In this document: piece after piece, positions 33,231 to 41,913 of the stretch
How the letters are laid out: the number at the start of each line of letters is the position of its first letter
How positions within the stretch are numbered: the stretch's first letter is position 1
From: Firmicutes bacterium UBA4845
Lineage (GTDB): Bacteria; Bacillota; Clostridia; Tissierellales; Sedimentibacteraceae
NCBI GenBank assembly: GCA_002399975.1
Contig: DHER01000053.1
Coordinates: 1 to 47,176 of the forward strand
Reading direction: 5' to 3'
DNA: 47,176 nt
The notes under the pieces: model-generated
What the model was told of the DNA's origin: nothing
The model's database searches: none
What the model saw: the letters and a program-made list of their open reading frames with translations, nothing else
Translations under genes and position numbers: made by a program

Positions 33231-33656
33231 TTATTCCACTATGATAGTCCTGCCTGTGGCGGGAACGATTGTAACACTTTTGGATTTACCTGTCTTAGTA
33301 TCCGTCACAGTAAAAGTCCCCGGATGAATAGGCGTTCCGTTAATTTTAAAATACAACGGACCGGTTCCGGTATAGTTAATTGTATATCTTTCTTTATACA
33401 ATACAGTTTTGACAACTTTATGCTCATTTCTCAAATAATATTTTCTTTCATCGGAATTTACCGTAATTTGATATTTAGGTGAAGAATGCTTCATGGCTTC
33501 TATCTGGACAAATCTCACATCAGATAAAAATTCACCCGACATCTTATCTATATAGCCAAAATCCATGTTTATTTTAGGAAAACTAATTGCCAAAATAATT
33601 CCGATTAAAGAAAGTACCGTGATTACTTCAAAAAGAGTAAATCCTTCATTTTTCAT
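33231..33656 (-). CDS. Minor pseudopilin, GspH/FimT-like
   Basis: A 141-residue prepilin. A short leader ends MKNEG, cut before FTLFEVITVLSLIGIILAIS, with Glu at +5 as required for assembly. The C-terminal half is beta-rich and ends in IVPATGRTIIVE, common in GspH/FimT pseudopilins. The start at 33656 has GGAG upstream. It is the last of four minor pilins in the operon; these usually form the tip that starts pilus growth. Confidence 0.85.
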   Translation of the reverse strand: MKNEGFTLFEVITVLSLIGIILAISFPKINMDFGYIDKMSGEFLSDVRFVQIEAMKHSSPKYQITVNSDERKYYLRNEHKVVKTVLYKERYTINYTGTGPLYFKINGTPIHPGTFTVTDTKTGKSKSVTIVPATGRTIIVE

Positions 33657-33768
33657 TAGCACTCCCATTAAATATCACATATTTCATTTTATAAAGCAAA
33701 TCAATATTTGTCAATGCTTTAATTTCTTAAGTTTTAGCTTCTTAAGTATTTTATTTTAAAAATATTTA

Positions 33769-34305
33769 TTATTTTACCATTTTTATATTGTTTCTCATAT
33801 AAACCAGCTGTTCCGTTTCATATATATGTCCTTCCTTTTCCAGACAGAGGGTGAATTTCAAAGCATGTGTATCGGCAAAAGTTCTACCTGCGGGATAAGG
33901 CGCTGCCTTTAATTCAGATACGTATACACCTAACTCGACATCAGCTGAATCATCCCAACAACTATTCCCATAATAAATTTTATTGCTGTGAACTTCAAAA
34001 ATATAATAATTATTGATTTCATTTCCGTATTTCAATGATATCTTTGAAATATTGAACTCTTTTTCTGAATTTATCACACTTGAAGTATCCGATTTTATTA
34101 AAGCAACATTTTTGGATTTCATAACTTTGTCTGAAACAAAGTTTATAATATATTGTGTCTGAAACTGAAGCTCAGATTTGTTTTTCAATGTTTTAAAATT
34201 TTTTAAACTAGTTATAAACACCGACATGATAAGAACAACAAGAATACTCATAATAGCGGCTGATATTAAAATTTCAATTAATGTAAATCCTTTTTTGTTT
34301 TTCAT
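33769..34305 (-). CDS. Minor pilin, PilW/GspJ-like
   Basis: A 178-residue prepilin with leader MKNKKG, then FTLIEILISAAIMSILVVLIMSVF and Glu at +5. A long globular domain follows, containing FVSDKVMKSKNVALIKS, typical of PilW/GspJ-class minor pilins. It comes 11 bp after the PilX-like gene; the ribosome-binding site is weak (GAGTGAT), so coupling is likely. The 100-bp gap to the next gene holds a 9-bp direct repeat. Confidence 0.8.
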   Translation of the reverse strand: MKNKKGFTLIEILISAAIMSILVVLIMSVFITSLKNFKTLKNKSELQFQTQYIINFVSDKVMKSKNVALIKSDTSSVINSEKEFNISKISLKYGNEINNYYIFEVHSNKIYYGNSCWDDSADVELGVYVSELKAAPYPAGRTFADTHALKFTLCLEKEGHIYETEQLVYMRNNIKMVK

Positions 34306-34316
34306 ATGATCACTCG

Positions 34317-34874
34317 CTATGTCTGAAAATTTTCGAAATGAAGAAACCCTGTAAAATCTGTATTCCCTGATTTGGTATCCAAATATCCCGGAATTAAAAT
34401 TATAATATCTACAGCCGTATATTTTTCCACTTTAGATTTGTTCTCATATTTAGATCTAACCCTTAAGGTTAACCGATCGTCAATAAAAACAATCCTTCCG
34501 CTGTTAAGCACCTCAATGAGAGGGTTGCCGGTACTCTTAACACATCCTGCAGCATTAGATTCTATATAAAGTTTATAATTTTTTTCAAATGTATTTGAAG
34601 CGCCGATCAAATCATCAGGATACATCTTCAAGTAGTCACCGGCTTTTTCCAAAGAATCATCCGATGCCCGGTAAATTAAATTATAAATTTTTAAATAAGT
34701 ACTATTTAAGCCGTCTTCAGATAAATAAAATGCTTTAATTACTTCACCATAGGATTTTTTTATCTGCAGCTGGGTCAGTGTTATGCTTAATAGTGATACA
34801 GCCATAGACGTAACCACAGAAATTATTATTATGACTAAAACCAGGGCTGAACCCTTTTTATCATATATTTTCAC
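34317..34874 (-). CDS. PilX/GspK-like minor pilin lacking Glu5
   Basis: A 185-residue protein. The N-terminus MKIYDKKGSALVLVIIIISV has a prepilin-like Gly and hydrophobic helix but no Glu at +5, the feature of PilX/GspK tip pilins. YGEVIKAFYLSEDGLNSTYL follows, as in PilX proteins. It starts with a GTG that overlaps the pilV stop (GTGA). The globular part contains two Cys-free beta regions and ends GFLHFENFQT. Likely a tip subunit. Confidence 0.75.
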   Translation of the reverse strand: MKIYDKKGSALVLVIIIISVVTSMAVSLLSITLTQLQIKKSYGEVIKAFYLSEDGLNSTYLKIYNLIYRASDDSLEKAGDYLKMYPDDLIGASNTFEKNYKLYIESNAAGCVKSTGNPLIEVLNSGRIVFIDDRLTLRVRSKYENKSKVEKYTAVDIIILIPGYLDTKSGNTDFTGFLHFENFQT

Positions 34875-35272
34875 TTTATAACCTTATTAATCTTTATTTT
34901 ACTGCCTTTTATTGAATTTATTATTTTCTCTTCATCTGTAATAAAAATTTCTATATCATACGTAAAAAAATTTTCCTGTGTAATTCTTATTACAGCTCCA
35001 TATTCACCCTCTGTCTGTTCCACTTTTTTTTCGTATGAGTCATTGAAATTGTTATAAATATATTCTTCCGTATCTAATATTTCTTCTGCCTTAATTTCTT
35101 CAATATATTTCTGTGCCGCAAGCAGAGATTTTAATTCAGTACTGCTCTTCTGATTAATTTGTGCCGAAAGAATAAACATTGACATGAGCGGTCCAACTGC
35201 AATACCCAGTACCGCCAGAGTTACTATTACTTCAATTAATGTAAACCCATTTATAAGTTTATTATTTTTCAT
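34871..35272 (-). CDS. pilV: Minor pilin, PilV/GspI-like
   Basis: A 133-residue prepilin with leader MKNNKLING, then FTLIEVIVTLAVLGIAVGPL and Glu at +5. The alpha-helix continues as SAQINQKSSTELKSLLAAQKYIEEI, the PilV/GspI pattern. It overlaps the PilX-like gene by 4 nt and follows pilO by 10 bp. Confidence 0.8.
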   Translation of the reverse strand: MKNNKLINGFTLIEVIVTLAVLGIAVGPLMSMFILSAQINQKSSTELKSLLAAQKYIEEIKAEEILDTEEYIYNNFNDSYEKKVEQTEGEYGAVIRITQENFFTYDIEIFITDEEKIINSIKGSKIKINKVIK

Positions 35273-35282
35273 GAAACTGCCC

Positions 35283-35864
35283 TCAGCCGTCTGTATTTAA
35301 TGAATAGAAATTCATGTTTATTACAACATTTACGGTACCATCATCAAAACAGAGCAAACACATTTTTGTAAGTGCAACATTACCGGTATTATTTTTTATA
35401 TCATCTATAAATTGAAGCATGTTTTCATAGCTGCAGTTAAATTCAACTGTAACGGGCAATAATTCTCCGTCTTTCAGGATGTTATCATGAAAATTGTACG
35501 TTGACTCTGCATTTTCGGTACCATCAACAATTACCTCATCCATTCCTTCAAAACTTACCCTATTTATTTTAATACCGTTATTTTCACAGTAATTGCTTAT
35601 CAATGATAATACCTGCTCTGAGTTTAATTCCTCTTTTATGTCTAAATTATTAACTTTATCGGTCATTTTTTTTTCCCTTTTTCCATAGTAATTTTTCATG
35701 TGGAAATTCTCCGACATAGCTTCAAATTCAGCCTTAACATCTTTATAATCTTTAATTGGCCGATTTATTTTTAAATATATATCTTCAGATGTGCCGCATA
35801 TGATTAGAACAGCTGCCATACCTACAGCAAACACAGTACTCAGCAATTTAATGTTATTTGTCAA
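35283..35864 (-). CDS. pilO: Type IV pilus inner-membrane alignment protein PilO-like
   Basis: A 193-residue protein. One N-terminal membrane helix (about 7-24), a coiled-coil-like middle (PIKDYKDVKAEFEAMSENF, then KKMTDKVNNL) and a C-terminal ferredoxin-like domain (LLPVTVEFNCSYENMLQFIDDI) match PilO. It begins with TTG, overlapping the end of the pilMN gene by 11 nt. It would dimerise with the PilN part of PilMN to link the cytoplasmic ring to the membrane. Confidence 0.8.
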   Translation of the reverse strand: MTNNIKLLSTVFAVGMAAVLIICGTSEDIYLKINRPIKDYKDVKAEFEAMSENFHMKNYYGKREKKMTDKVNNLDIKEELNSEQVLSLISNYCENNGIKINRVSFEGMDEVIVDGTENAESTYNFHDNILKDGELLPVTVEFNCSYENMLQFIDDIKNNTGNVALTKMCLLCFDDGTVNVVINMNFYSLNTDG

Positions 35865-37371
35865 ACTCTCTCACATCCTTTAAAGTACAAACAATCGAAT
35901 ATGAATATCCCCCGCTTATATCTTTAATTAACTCAATAGTTGGAACACTTATGTTCTTAATAAAATGAATTTTCCTTAAATTATTCAGGAATAAAGCAGC
36001 TTCATTTACTGAAGCTGAAAAACAGGTTAACTGTGTGCTGGTTTTATCGACAGAAGCTGAGATTATATTAGTATCCCGAGGAAGCGCATATAATATTTCC
36101 CTAAATATTTCAGAGCTTACGCAGTTATCATTTTCAGCTGCGGATTTGAGAAAATCAGCATGTTCTGACTGTTCCGTAAGAATACTTATATCCCTCTTTA
36201 AATCTTCAATTTCGCTGTTTAAAGCCACATTGCCCTCATCAGAAATAAATACTTTCATAGCTTGAAATTTGTCATTATGAATGGAAAACATACTCCCTGC
36301 CCCGGCACATGCAAGAATAATAGCTGCTGCAGAAGCAGTAAATCTGATGCTCCTTACGTTAAAATAATTTGATTTTAATAAAAAACAAACATCTTTCTCA
36401 TTATTAAATAATGATAAGATTGGCACAAAGAATTTATGTATGTCAAAAATACAGTTAAAATATAAAGAACTAATTTCAACATTGGAAATTTTATCTAAAG
36501 ATACAGTTTCAATCCCTAAACTTCTTGACAAAAGCTGCAGCATGCTTTCATTGAAATTAGATCCAAAAATATACAATTTATTAATCTCGCTTTCATTTTC
36601 AACGGAACGATAGTACCTGATATACTTATTTATTTCTTCCAAACACTTATACATAAAATCATCCGTGCCGGAATAATCGTCTGTTAAATATACGGCTTGT
36701 CCTTCTGCGGCAATTTCTCCATATTTATCGTTAAAAATTTCAGATATCTTAAAAAAATCACAGACACCTTTATTCAAAACACTGAATGAAATTTTATCTG
36801 CACCAATCCGTATAAATGCAGCTATATCATCGTAATTCACAATAGAATTGTTTATACTTATTTTATGCTGAAAAACTTTATTAAGGCAATTGCAGCAAAT
36901 GTCAAGTGTAGAAAATTTGAGTTTTAATTTTGAAGCAAGCCGGGTATACTGACCAAATAGTTTGACAGGTAAGCAGTAAACAACATAATATGCTTTTTTT
37001 TTATTTTTAGTTGCACCTGCAATTTTATATGTAATTTTATATTGCCTCAAGTCTACCGGCATAAGTTGTTCCAACTCATACTTTATCATTGAAATAGTTT
37101 CAGATCTTTTTTTTAATAAAGGAAGCTCCAGTTTTCTTACAATTATACTGCTGGAATTTACGACAAAAACTGTACGCCCAATTTTAATATTTTTATTACT
37201 TAAAGCTTCATTTATTTCATCCGCTGCATAATCCACATCGATCATTATTCCATCTTCTGCTAAAGAGGGTATATTAACAGTCATACATTTTGAAACTAAA
37301 AGCGTCTCTCCCATTTTTGAAGCATGAACAACATTAATACTGTTATCATTTATTTCAACAGATAAAATCAT
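35854..37371 (-). CDS. PilM-PilN fusion protein
   Basis: A 505-residue fusion. Residues 1-320 are actin-like PilM (SVEINDNSINVVHASKMG, then YELEQLMPVDLRQYKITYK). About residue 340 comes FNVRSIRFTASAAAIILACAG, a membrane helix, followed by a coiled coil (NSEIEDLKRDISILTEQSE) and a PilN periplasm-type domain (LPRDTNIISASVD, LRKIHFIKNISV). In separate systems PilM binds the cytoplasmic INLLP tail of PilN. I see no such tail here, as expected if the two are joined covalently. PilM-PilN fusion may also occur in other clostridial pilus clusters. It sits between pilD and pilO. Confidence 0.82.
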   Translation of the reverse strand: MILSVEINDNSINVVHASKMGETLLVSKCMTVNIPSLAEDGIMIDVDYAADEINEALSNKNIKIGRTVFVVNSSSIIVRKLELPLLKKRSETISMIKYELEQLMPVDLRQYKITYKIAGATKNKKKAYYVVYCLPVKLFGQYTRLASKLKLKFSTLDICCNCLNKVFQHKISINNSIVNYDDIAAFIRIGADKISFSVLNKGVCDFFKISEIFNDKYGEIAAEGQAVYLTDDYSGTDDFMYKCLEEINKYIRYYRSVENESEINKLYIFGSNFNESMLQLLSRSLGIETVSLDKISNVEISSLYFNCIFDIHKFFVPILSLFNNEKDVCFLLKSNYFNVRSIRFTASAAAIILACAGAGSMFSIHNDKFQAMKVFISDEGNVALNSEIEDLKRDISILTEQSEHADFLKSAAENDNCVSSEIFREILYALPRDTNIISASVDKTSTQLTCFSASVNEAALFLNNLRKIHFIKNISVPTIELIKDISGGYSYSIVCTLKDVREFDK

Positions 37372-37438
37372 TATTACACCCCTGAATTTATAGCATTTTA
37401 AATTTAAATTTTTTTCTTTTCATTAAGTAGTTACTTTT

Positions 37439-38173
37439 TTAAAATAGAAGAATGTACTGGTTTACTATTTCTAAGCCGAAAAAAATATATATTACAGCAG
37501 ATAAAGATATGAAAGGACTGAACGATATACGGTCTTTCCTGTCTTTAATTTTAATGATCAATAAAATTAATGATACAACAGCGCCAAAAGCAAATGAACA
37601 AAAGATTATGAACAACACACCCTTTGTACCGAACATAAGCCCCACAACTATCATCAACTTTATATCGCCCCCACCCATGGCATGTGTCAAAAGGGCTATA
37701 GCTAAAAACGACCCTAATCCTATTAATGCCCCGGTGATTTTGTCAACTGGTGATGATTTAGTTATAGCAATATAGATAAATCCTGTTATTGCCCCGGCAA
37801 TATTAAGCCCATCCGGAATAATCATGTGCTTAATGTCTATTATGCTTATTGCTATCAAAATGCTTATTATAACACAATAAGCAGCCGCCTCGGCACTTAG
37901 GCTGTATTTTAAATATACAAGCGCATAAAACACTCCGTTTGTCAATTCTACTATGGGATACTGGAGTGAGTAATGTTCACCGCAGTACCTGCACCTGCCT
38001 TTGTATACCATGTAATTTATAACCGGCAGCATGTCAATATAATTAAGCTTGTGCCCGCAGCTCCCACAGAAGGAGCATGGAGTGACTATTGAAATTCCTG
38101 CCGGAATGCGTATAATGCATACGTTTAAGAAAGAGCCTATAAAAAGACCGTAAATAAAAAAAATCAGTACCAT
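37439..38173 (-). CDS. pilD: Prepilin peptidase (A24 family)
   Basis: A 244-residue polytopic membrane aspartic protease that removes pilin leaders and N-methylates the new end. The cytoplasmic loop holds the four-Cys zinc site (CGSC and CRYC), with LNYIDMLPVINYM between. The catalytic Asp residues are in ISIIDIKHMIIPDGL and MGGGDIKLMIV. About seven membrane helices. It starts with AAGGA then ATG. All four pilins with Glu5 and PilA in this operon are its expected substrates. Confidence 0.93.
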   Translation of the reverse strand: MVLIFFIYGLFIGSFLNVCIIRIPAGISIVTPCSFCGSCGHKLNYIDMLPVINYMVYKGRCRYCGEHYSLQYPIVELTNGVFYALVYLKYSLSAEAAAYCVIISILIAISIIDIKHMIIPDGLNIAGAITGFIYIAITKSSPVDKITGALIGLGSFLAIALLTHAMGGGDIKLMIVVGLMFGTKGVLFIIFCSFAFGAVVSLILLIIKIKDRKDRISFSPFISLSAVIYIFFGLEIVNQYILLF

Positions 38174-38299
38174 TATTATTCCTTTATTTAATTTAATTTA
38201 AATATTGAAAAACTACCTTAAAAAAATTCTTGTTATATTTCCTGAACAATAAAATCTTGTTCTCTTTCATAAACAAAAGGGCAACGAAATATGTATTAT

Positions 38300-38716
38300 T
38301 TAATCATATTCTAATTTAAAATCCGGATAAACTTCAGTTCTGCTTGATGTGGTAATTTTCACACCTTTATCCTCAGAATAAGTAACTGTAAGTGCACTTC
38401 CATCTGAAGCTCCAAATTTTTCTGTGTCATTAAGTTTAATACTGTCCAGATATCCTAACTCTACCAATTCGTTGGCACTTACGGATGATTCTTTTCCTTT
38501 TAAATCTCCGTTAGGATCCTGTATATATGCCAATTCTGCAGCTTTTGCAATTAAATTAATAGAATTTCTGTCAGCATCTCTCTCTGCATTTTCCTGAACT
38601 CCAATAAACTTTGGTACTGCAATCGCCATAATTATAGCCAGTACTGCCAGTACCAGAATCAATTCAATTAATGTAAAGCCTTTTTTGTTTTTTACCTTTT
38701 TTTCTAGTCCAAACAT
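38300..38716 (-). CDS. pilA: Major type IV pilin
   Basis: A 138-residue prepilin with a 13-residue leader ending KNKKG, then FTLIELILVLAVLAIIMAIA with Glu at +5. The mature protein is about 125 residues. No Cys pair forms a D-loop, as in other clostridial pilins. It is alone with its own AAGGAG site between pilC and pilD and is the best candidate for the fibre subunit. The 126-bp gap downstream is AT-rich with no clear terminator. Confidence 0.88.
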   Translation of the reverse strand: MFGLEKKVKNKKGFTLIELILVLAVLAIIMAIAVPKFIGVQENAERDADRNSINLIAKAAELAYIQDPNGDLKGKESSVSANELVELGYLDSIKLNDTEKFGASDGSALTVTYSEDKGVKITTSSRTEVYPDFKLEYD

Positions 38717-38759
38717 TTTTTCTCCTTTTTTACTTTTTATTTTATTATAAATAAAACAA

Positions 38760-39974
38760 TTACTTCACTGTATTAACCATATCAAACATGGGATTTACCA
38801 TTGCTATGACTATAAAACCAATTATTATTGCCATAATAACTATCATTATTGGTTCAATAATTGTAGTTAACTGCTGAACTGCAGCATCTACCTCTTCGTC
38901 ATAAAAATCTGCAGTCTTGTCAAGAATTTCTTCTATAGAACCTGAATCTTCTCCAACTTTAATCATGGAATATACCATGGGCGGAAATATTCCATGATGT
39001 TTAAGTGACTGAGACAACGCCATTCCTCTTTGCACATCTTCTTTAGCTTCAATAATTTTATTTTCAATGTAAGTATTCCCGGTTACCCTTGCTGCTGTAT
39101 CAAGTGCCTGCAAAAGAGAAACACCGCTTCCGATTAGAGTTGAAAGTGTCCGTGTAAACCTTGAAGTTGATATCTTTATGGATAAATTCTTCACTATGGG
39201 AAACTTAAGCTTGTAGTAACATTCTTTATATTTTACTTTCTGATTTTTCCGAAGCATAGATACTGCAAAGGCTATAAAAAATATTATTACCAAAAATATA
39301 TACCAGTACTGCTTAAGTACATTGCTCATGTTTATAAGCGTCGCTGTTATGGCAGGAAGAGGCACTCTGGAGCTTGAGTACATTTCAATAAATGTCGGCA
39401 TTATTGTAGTCAGCAGGAACATCACAACTGTCACACATACTACAGCAAGTATTGAGGGATAGATCATGGCTGATTTGATTTTGTTTTCTATTTTATATTC
39501 CTTTTCAAAATGAACGGACATCCTGTCCATTATAATATCTATGTTTCCGCTCAATTCACCTGCCTTTGCCATGCTTATAAAGATATCTGGGAAGTACTTC
39601 TTATAATTGAATAATGTTTCAGACAAAGTGTTACCTTTCTGCAAGGCTTCGTACATATGTTCAATTATTAAGGCAAACTTCTTGTTTTCAGTCTGCTGCA
39701 TGAGTATTTCAAGGCTGTCGGCTATGGTTATTCCTGCCCTCAGCATGACATAAATTTGCTTGGAAAACACTGCCAGATCCTTCGAATTGATTTTTTTAAC
39801 AGATACCTTGTTTATGCATGTCCATATTTTGCCGGATTCTTTGATTTTAATTATGTTAAATCTATTTTTTTTCAGGTAATCAATAACTTCCGCTTTTGAC
39901 TCAGCACTGTATTTGATTTTTTGTTTTTTCCCTGTTTGAGCAACTATACTGCATTTGTAGTCTGTCATAGTCAT
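38760..39974 (-). CDS. pilC: Type IV pilus inner-membrane platform protein PilC
   Basis: A 404-residue GspF/PilC protein. Two copies of the T2SSF domain (about 70-190 and 270-395) contain FSKQIYVMLRAGITIADSLE and FTRTLSTLIGSGVSLLQALD, with three membrane helices including YWYIFLVIIFFIAFAVS and MIVIMAIIIGFIVIAM. It bridges the PilB motor and the pilin pool. It lies 69 bp after pilB. Confidence 0.93.
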   Translation of the reverse strand: MTMTDYKCSIVAQTGKKQKIKYSAESKAEVIDYLKKNRFNIIKIKESGKIWTCINKVSVKKINSKDLAVFSKQIYVMLRAGITIADSLEILMQQTENKKFALIIEHMYEALQKGNTLSETLFNYKKYFPDIFISMAKAGELSGNIDIIMDRMSVHFEKEYKIENKIKSAMIYPSILAVVCVTVVMFLLTTIMPTFIEMYSSSRVPLPAITATLINMSNVLKQYWYIFLVIIFFIAFAVSMLRKNQKVKYKECYYKLKFPIVKNLSIKISTSRFTRTLSTLIGSGVSLLQALDTAARVTGNTYIENKIIEAKEDVQRGMALSQSLKHHGIFPPMVYSMIKVGEDSGSIEEILDKTADFYDEEVDAAVQQLTTIIEPIMIVIMAIIIGFIVIAMVNPMFDMVNTVK

Positions 39975-40043
39975 AGGTACCTTTCTTTTTATTTTACATG
40001 TAGAATTTATAAAATTTTTCCAAATATTGCCTCAAAGTTTTTC

Positions 40044-41723
40044 CTAGTCTAATTTATATGCCACCTTAGAATATTCTTCGGTCGTTGTAATTCCTTCCAG
40101 CACTAATTCTCTGCAGTTGTCTTCTAAGGTCTTCATCCCTTTATGTCTGGCGACAAACGTTAATTCATCCGCACTCTTTCCTGCTTGTATGGCATCTCTA
40201 ACAAGCTTGTCTACTTTTAAAATTTCGTGAATTGCTGTTCTTCCACTGTATCCCTTATAGCAGCACTTGGGGCACCCTTTTCCTTTATGAAGGATAACAC
40301 TGCCTTCCAACCCAAGTAAATCTTTTTCAATTTTGCTTGCTTCATATTTGATTTTGCAGTTGGTGCATATTTTTTTTACAAGTCCCTGTGCCACAATACC
40401 TCTCAATGACGCCGCCAACAAAAAAGGTTTTATTCCCATATCTTGCAGCCTCATAACAGTTGATGGAGCATCATTGGTATGAAGAGTGGAAATAACAAAG
40501 TGCCCGGTAATAGCTGCTCTTACAGCTATTTTAGCAGTTTCCTCATCTCTTATTTCCCCAACCATTATTATATCCGGATCCTGTCTTAGTATTGACCTTA
40601 ATCCTGTGGAAAACAAAAGCCCGGCTTTTGTATTGACTTGAACCTGGTTGATTCCATCAATTTTATATTCAACAGGGTCTTCTATCGTAATAATGTTTTT
40701 ATGAATCTTATTGAGTTGGTTTAAGACTGCGTAAAGTGTTGTAGTTTTCCCGCTGCCTGTTGGGCCAACCACTAAAAATGCTCCGTTAGGTGTTTTTAGT
40801 ATATCGTCGAATGCCTCCATATTTTCATGGGTAAAACCAAGCTCTTTTTTAGACTTAATGAAATTTTTCCTATTAAGAAGACGCATTACAATTTTTTCCC
40901 CATAAACAGTTGGCATAGTGGAAATACGAAGATCCAGCACAGAATCCTCTATTTTCATTTCTATTCTTCCATCCTGAGGCAGCCTTTTTTCAGCAATATT
41001 CATACCTGCCATAATTTTAACCCTTGTAATTATTGCTGATTGAGTATACTTTGAAGGTGTTAAAATTTCCTTCAGATCACCGTCGATTCTTACCCTTATT
41101 CTTATTTTGCTTTCTAAAGGCTCAATATGTATATCACTGGCTCCCATTTTCATTGCCTGCTTTATAAGAGAATTTATAAGCCTTACTACCGGTGAATTAG
41201 TTACGGTTGAATCTGTTCCCTCGTTTATATCATCAAAATCCTCATCTGCTAAGTTTTCCCTGTTAAAATCCTCAACAGCTTTTTCTGCACTTCTTCCACC
41301 GATGTATTTTTCTATAGCATTAATTATCTGATCTTTTGGGGCCAGGACTATTTCTGTTTTTTTGCCTGATTCCATTTCAATATCTTCAATATCAAATATG
41401 CTCAACGGCTCGTTCATTGCAATCAAAAGCTTGTTGTTCTTTATTTTTAGTGGTATGCAAATTGCTCTTATAGCAAGTTTTTCAGAGATAAGTTTTGTAA
41501 CGTCTGTATCTATACTGTAATTATCCAAATCAACTATTGGAAAACCAAGCTGCTCAGACAGGATTTTCATGATTGAATTTTCAGTTGTATAACCTTTATC
41601 CGTCAATATCTCTCCTATTTTTTTGCCATTTTGCTTCTGAATCTTCAAGACCTGAGAAAGCTGTTCTTCTGTTATTTCTTTCTCCTGCAAGAGAAGTTCC
41701 TCAAGTCTTGCCGTCTTATTCAT
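40044..41723 (-). CDS. pilB: Type IV pilus assembly ATPase PilB with MshEN-like N-terminus
   Basis: A 559-residue extension motor. Residues 6-29 and 35-58 fit the tandem 24-residue MshEN c-di-GMP-binding motif, joined by a 5-residue linker. The ATPase core has Walker A VVGPTGSGKTTTLYAV, an Asp box, Walker B IIMVGEIRDEETAK and HTNDAPSTVMRL. A four-Cys zinc site follows (CTNC and CPKC). It is the first gene of the pil operon, with GGGGG before the ATG. No pilT retraction ATPase is in the window. Confidence 0.94.
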   Translation of the reverse strand: MNKTARLEELLLQEKEITEEQLSQVLKIQKQNGKKIGEILTDKGYTTENSIMKILSEQLGFPIVDLDNYSIDTDVTKLISEKLAIRAICIPLKIKNNKLLIAMNEPLSIFDIEDIEMESGKKTEIVLAPKDQIINAIEKYIGGRSAEKAVEDFNRENLADEDFDDINEGTDSTVTNSPVVRLINSLIKQAMKMGASDIHIEPLESKIRIRVRIDGDLKEILTPSKYTQSAIITRVKIMAGMNIAEKRLPQDGRIEMKIEDSVLDLRISTMPTVYGEKIVMRLLNRKNFIKSKKELGFTHENMEAFDDILKTPNGAFLVVGPTGSGKTTTLYAVLNQLNKIHKNIITIEDPVEYKIDGINQVQVNTKAGLLFSTGLRSILRQDPDIIMVGEIRDEETAKIAVRAAITGHFVISTLHTNDAPSTVMRLQDMGIKPFLLAASLRGIVAQGLVKKICTNCKIKYEASKIEKDLLGLEGSVILHKGKGCPKCCYKGYSGRTAIHEILKVDKLVRDAIQAGKSADELTFVARHKGMKTLEDNCRELVLEGITTTEEYSKVAYKLD

Positions 41724-41737
41724 AATTTTCCCCCTTC

Positions 41738-41809
41738 TTTAAACACTATGCCAAATTTTATTATTTTTAAACACTCTGCTATTTTAGCATTGAGGAGTTT
41801 AATTTTAAA
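41738..41809 (-). promoter_or_regulatory. Candidate pil-operon control region
   Basis: A weak promoter TTTAAA (41804-41809), 17 bp, TAAAAT (41781-41786) on the minus strand. The -10 lies inside the perfect palindrome TGCTA-TTT-TAGCA (41777-41789). Downstream, AGTGTTTAAA occurs twice (41766-41775, 41738-41747) with a 28-bp period. I see no c-di-GMP riboswitch core. Confidence 0.4.
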
Positions 41810-41855
41810 TATATTTCAATTACATTCCAATTACATAAAATAAAATACGCACAAT

Positions 41856-41884
41856 AAAAGGCGAACTCTTTTGATTCGCCTTTT
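41856..41884 (-). terminator. Terminator of kal
   Basis: A 10-bp perfect stem AAAAGGCGAA/TTCGCCTTTT (arms 41875-41884 and 41856-41865) with a 9-nt loop, ending in T on the minus strand, 29 bp after the kal stop. It separates kal from the pil operon. Confidence 0.85.
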
Positions 41885-41913
41885 ATAATATTTATTATTC
41901 TTTTATACTTACT

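Noticed and set aside
41724..41855. A c-di-GMP riboswitch before the pil operon, as known for a Clostridioides pilin gene
   Set aside because: The leader is short and very AT-rich, and I see none of the conserved core segments of class I or II; the region before pilA is only 43 bp.
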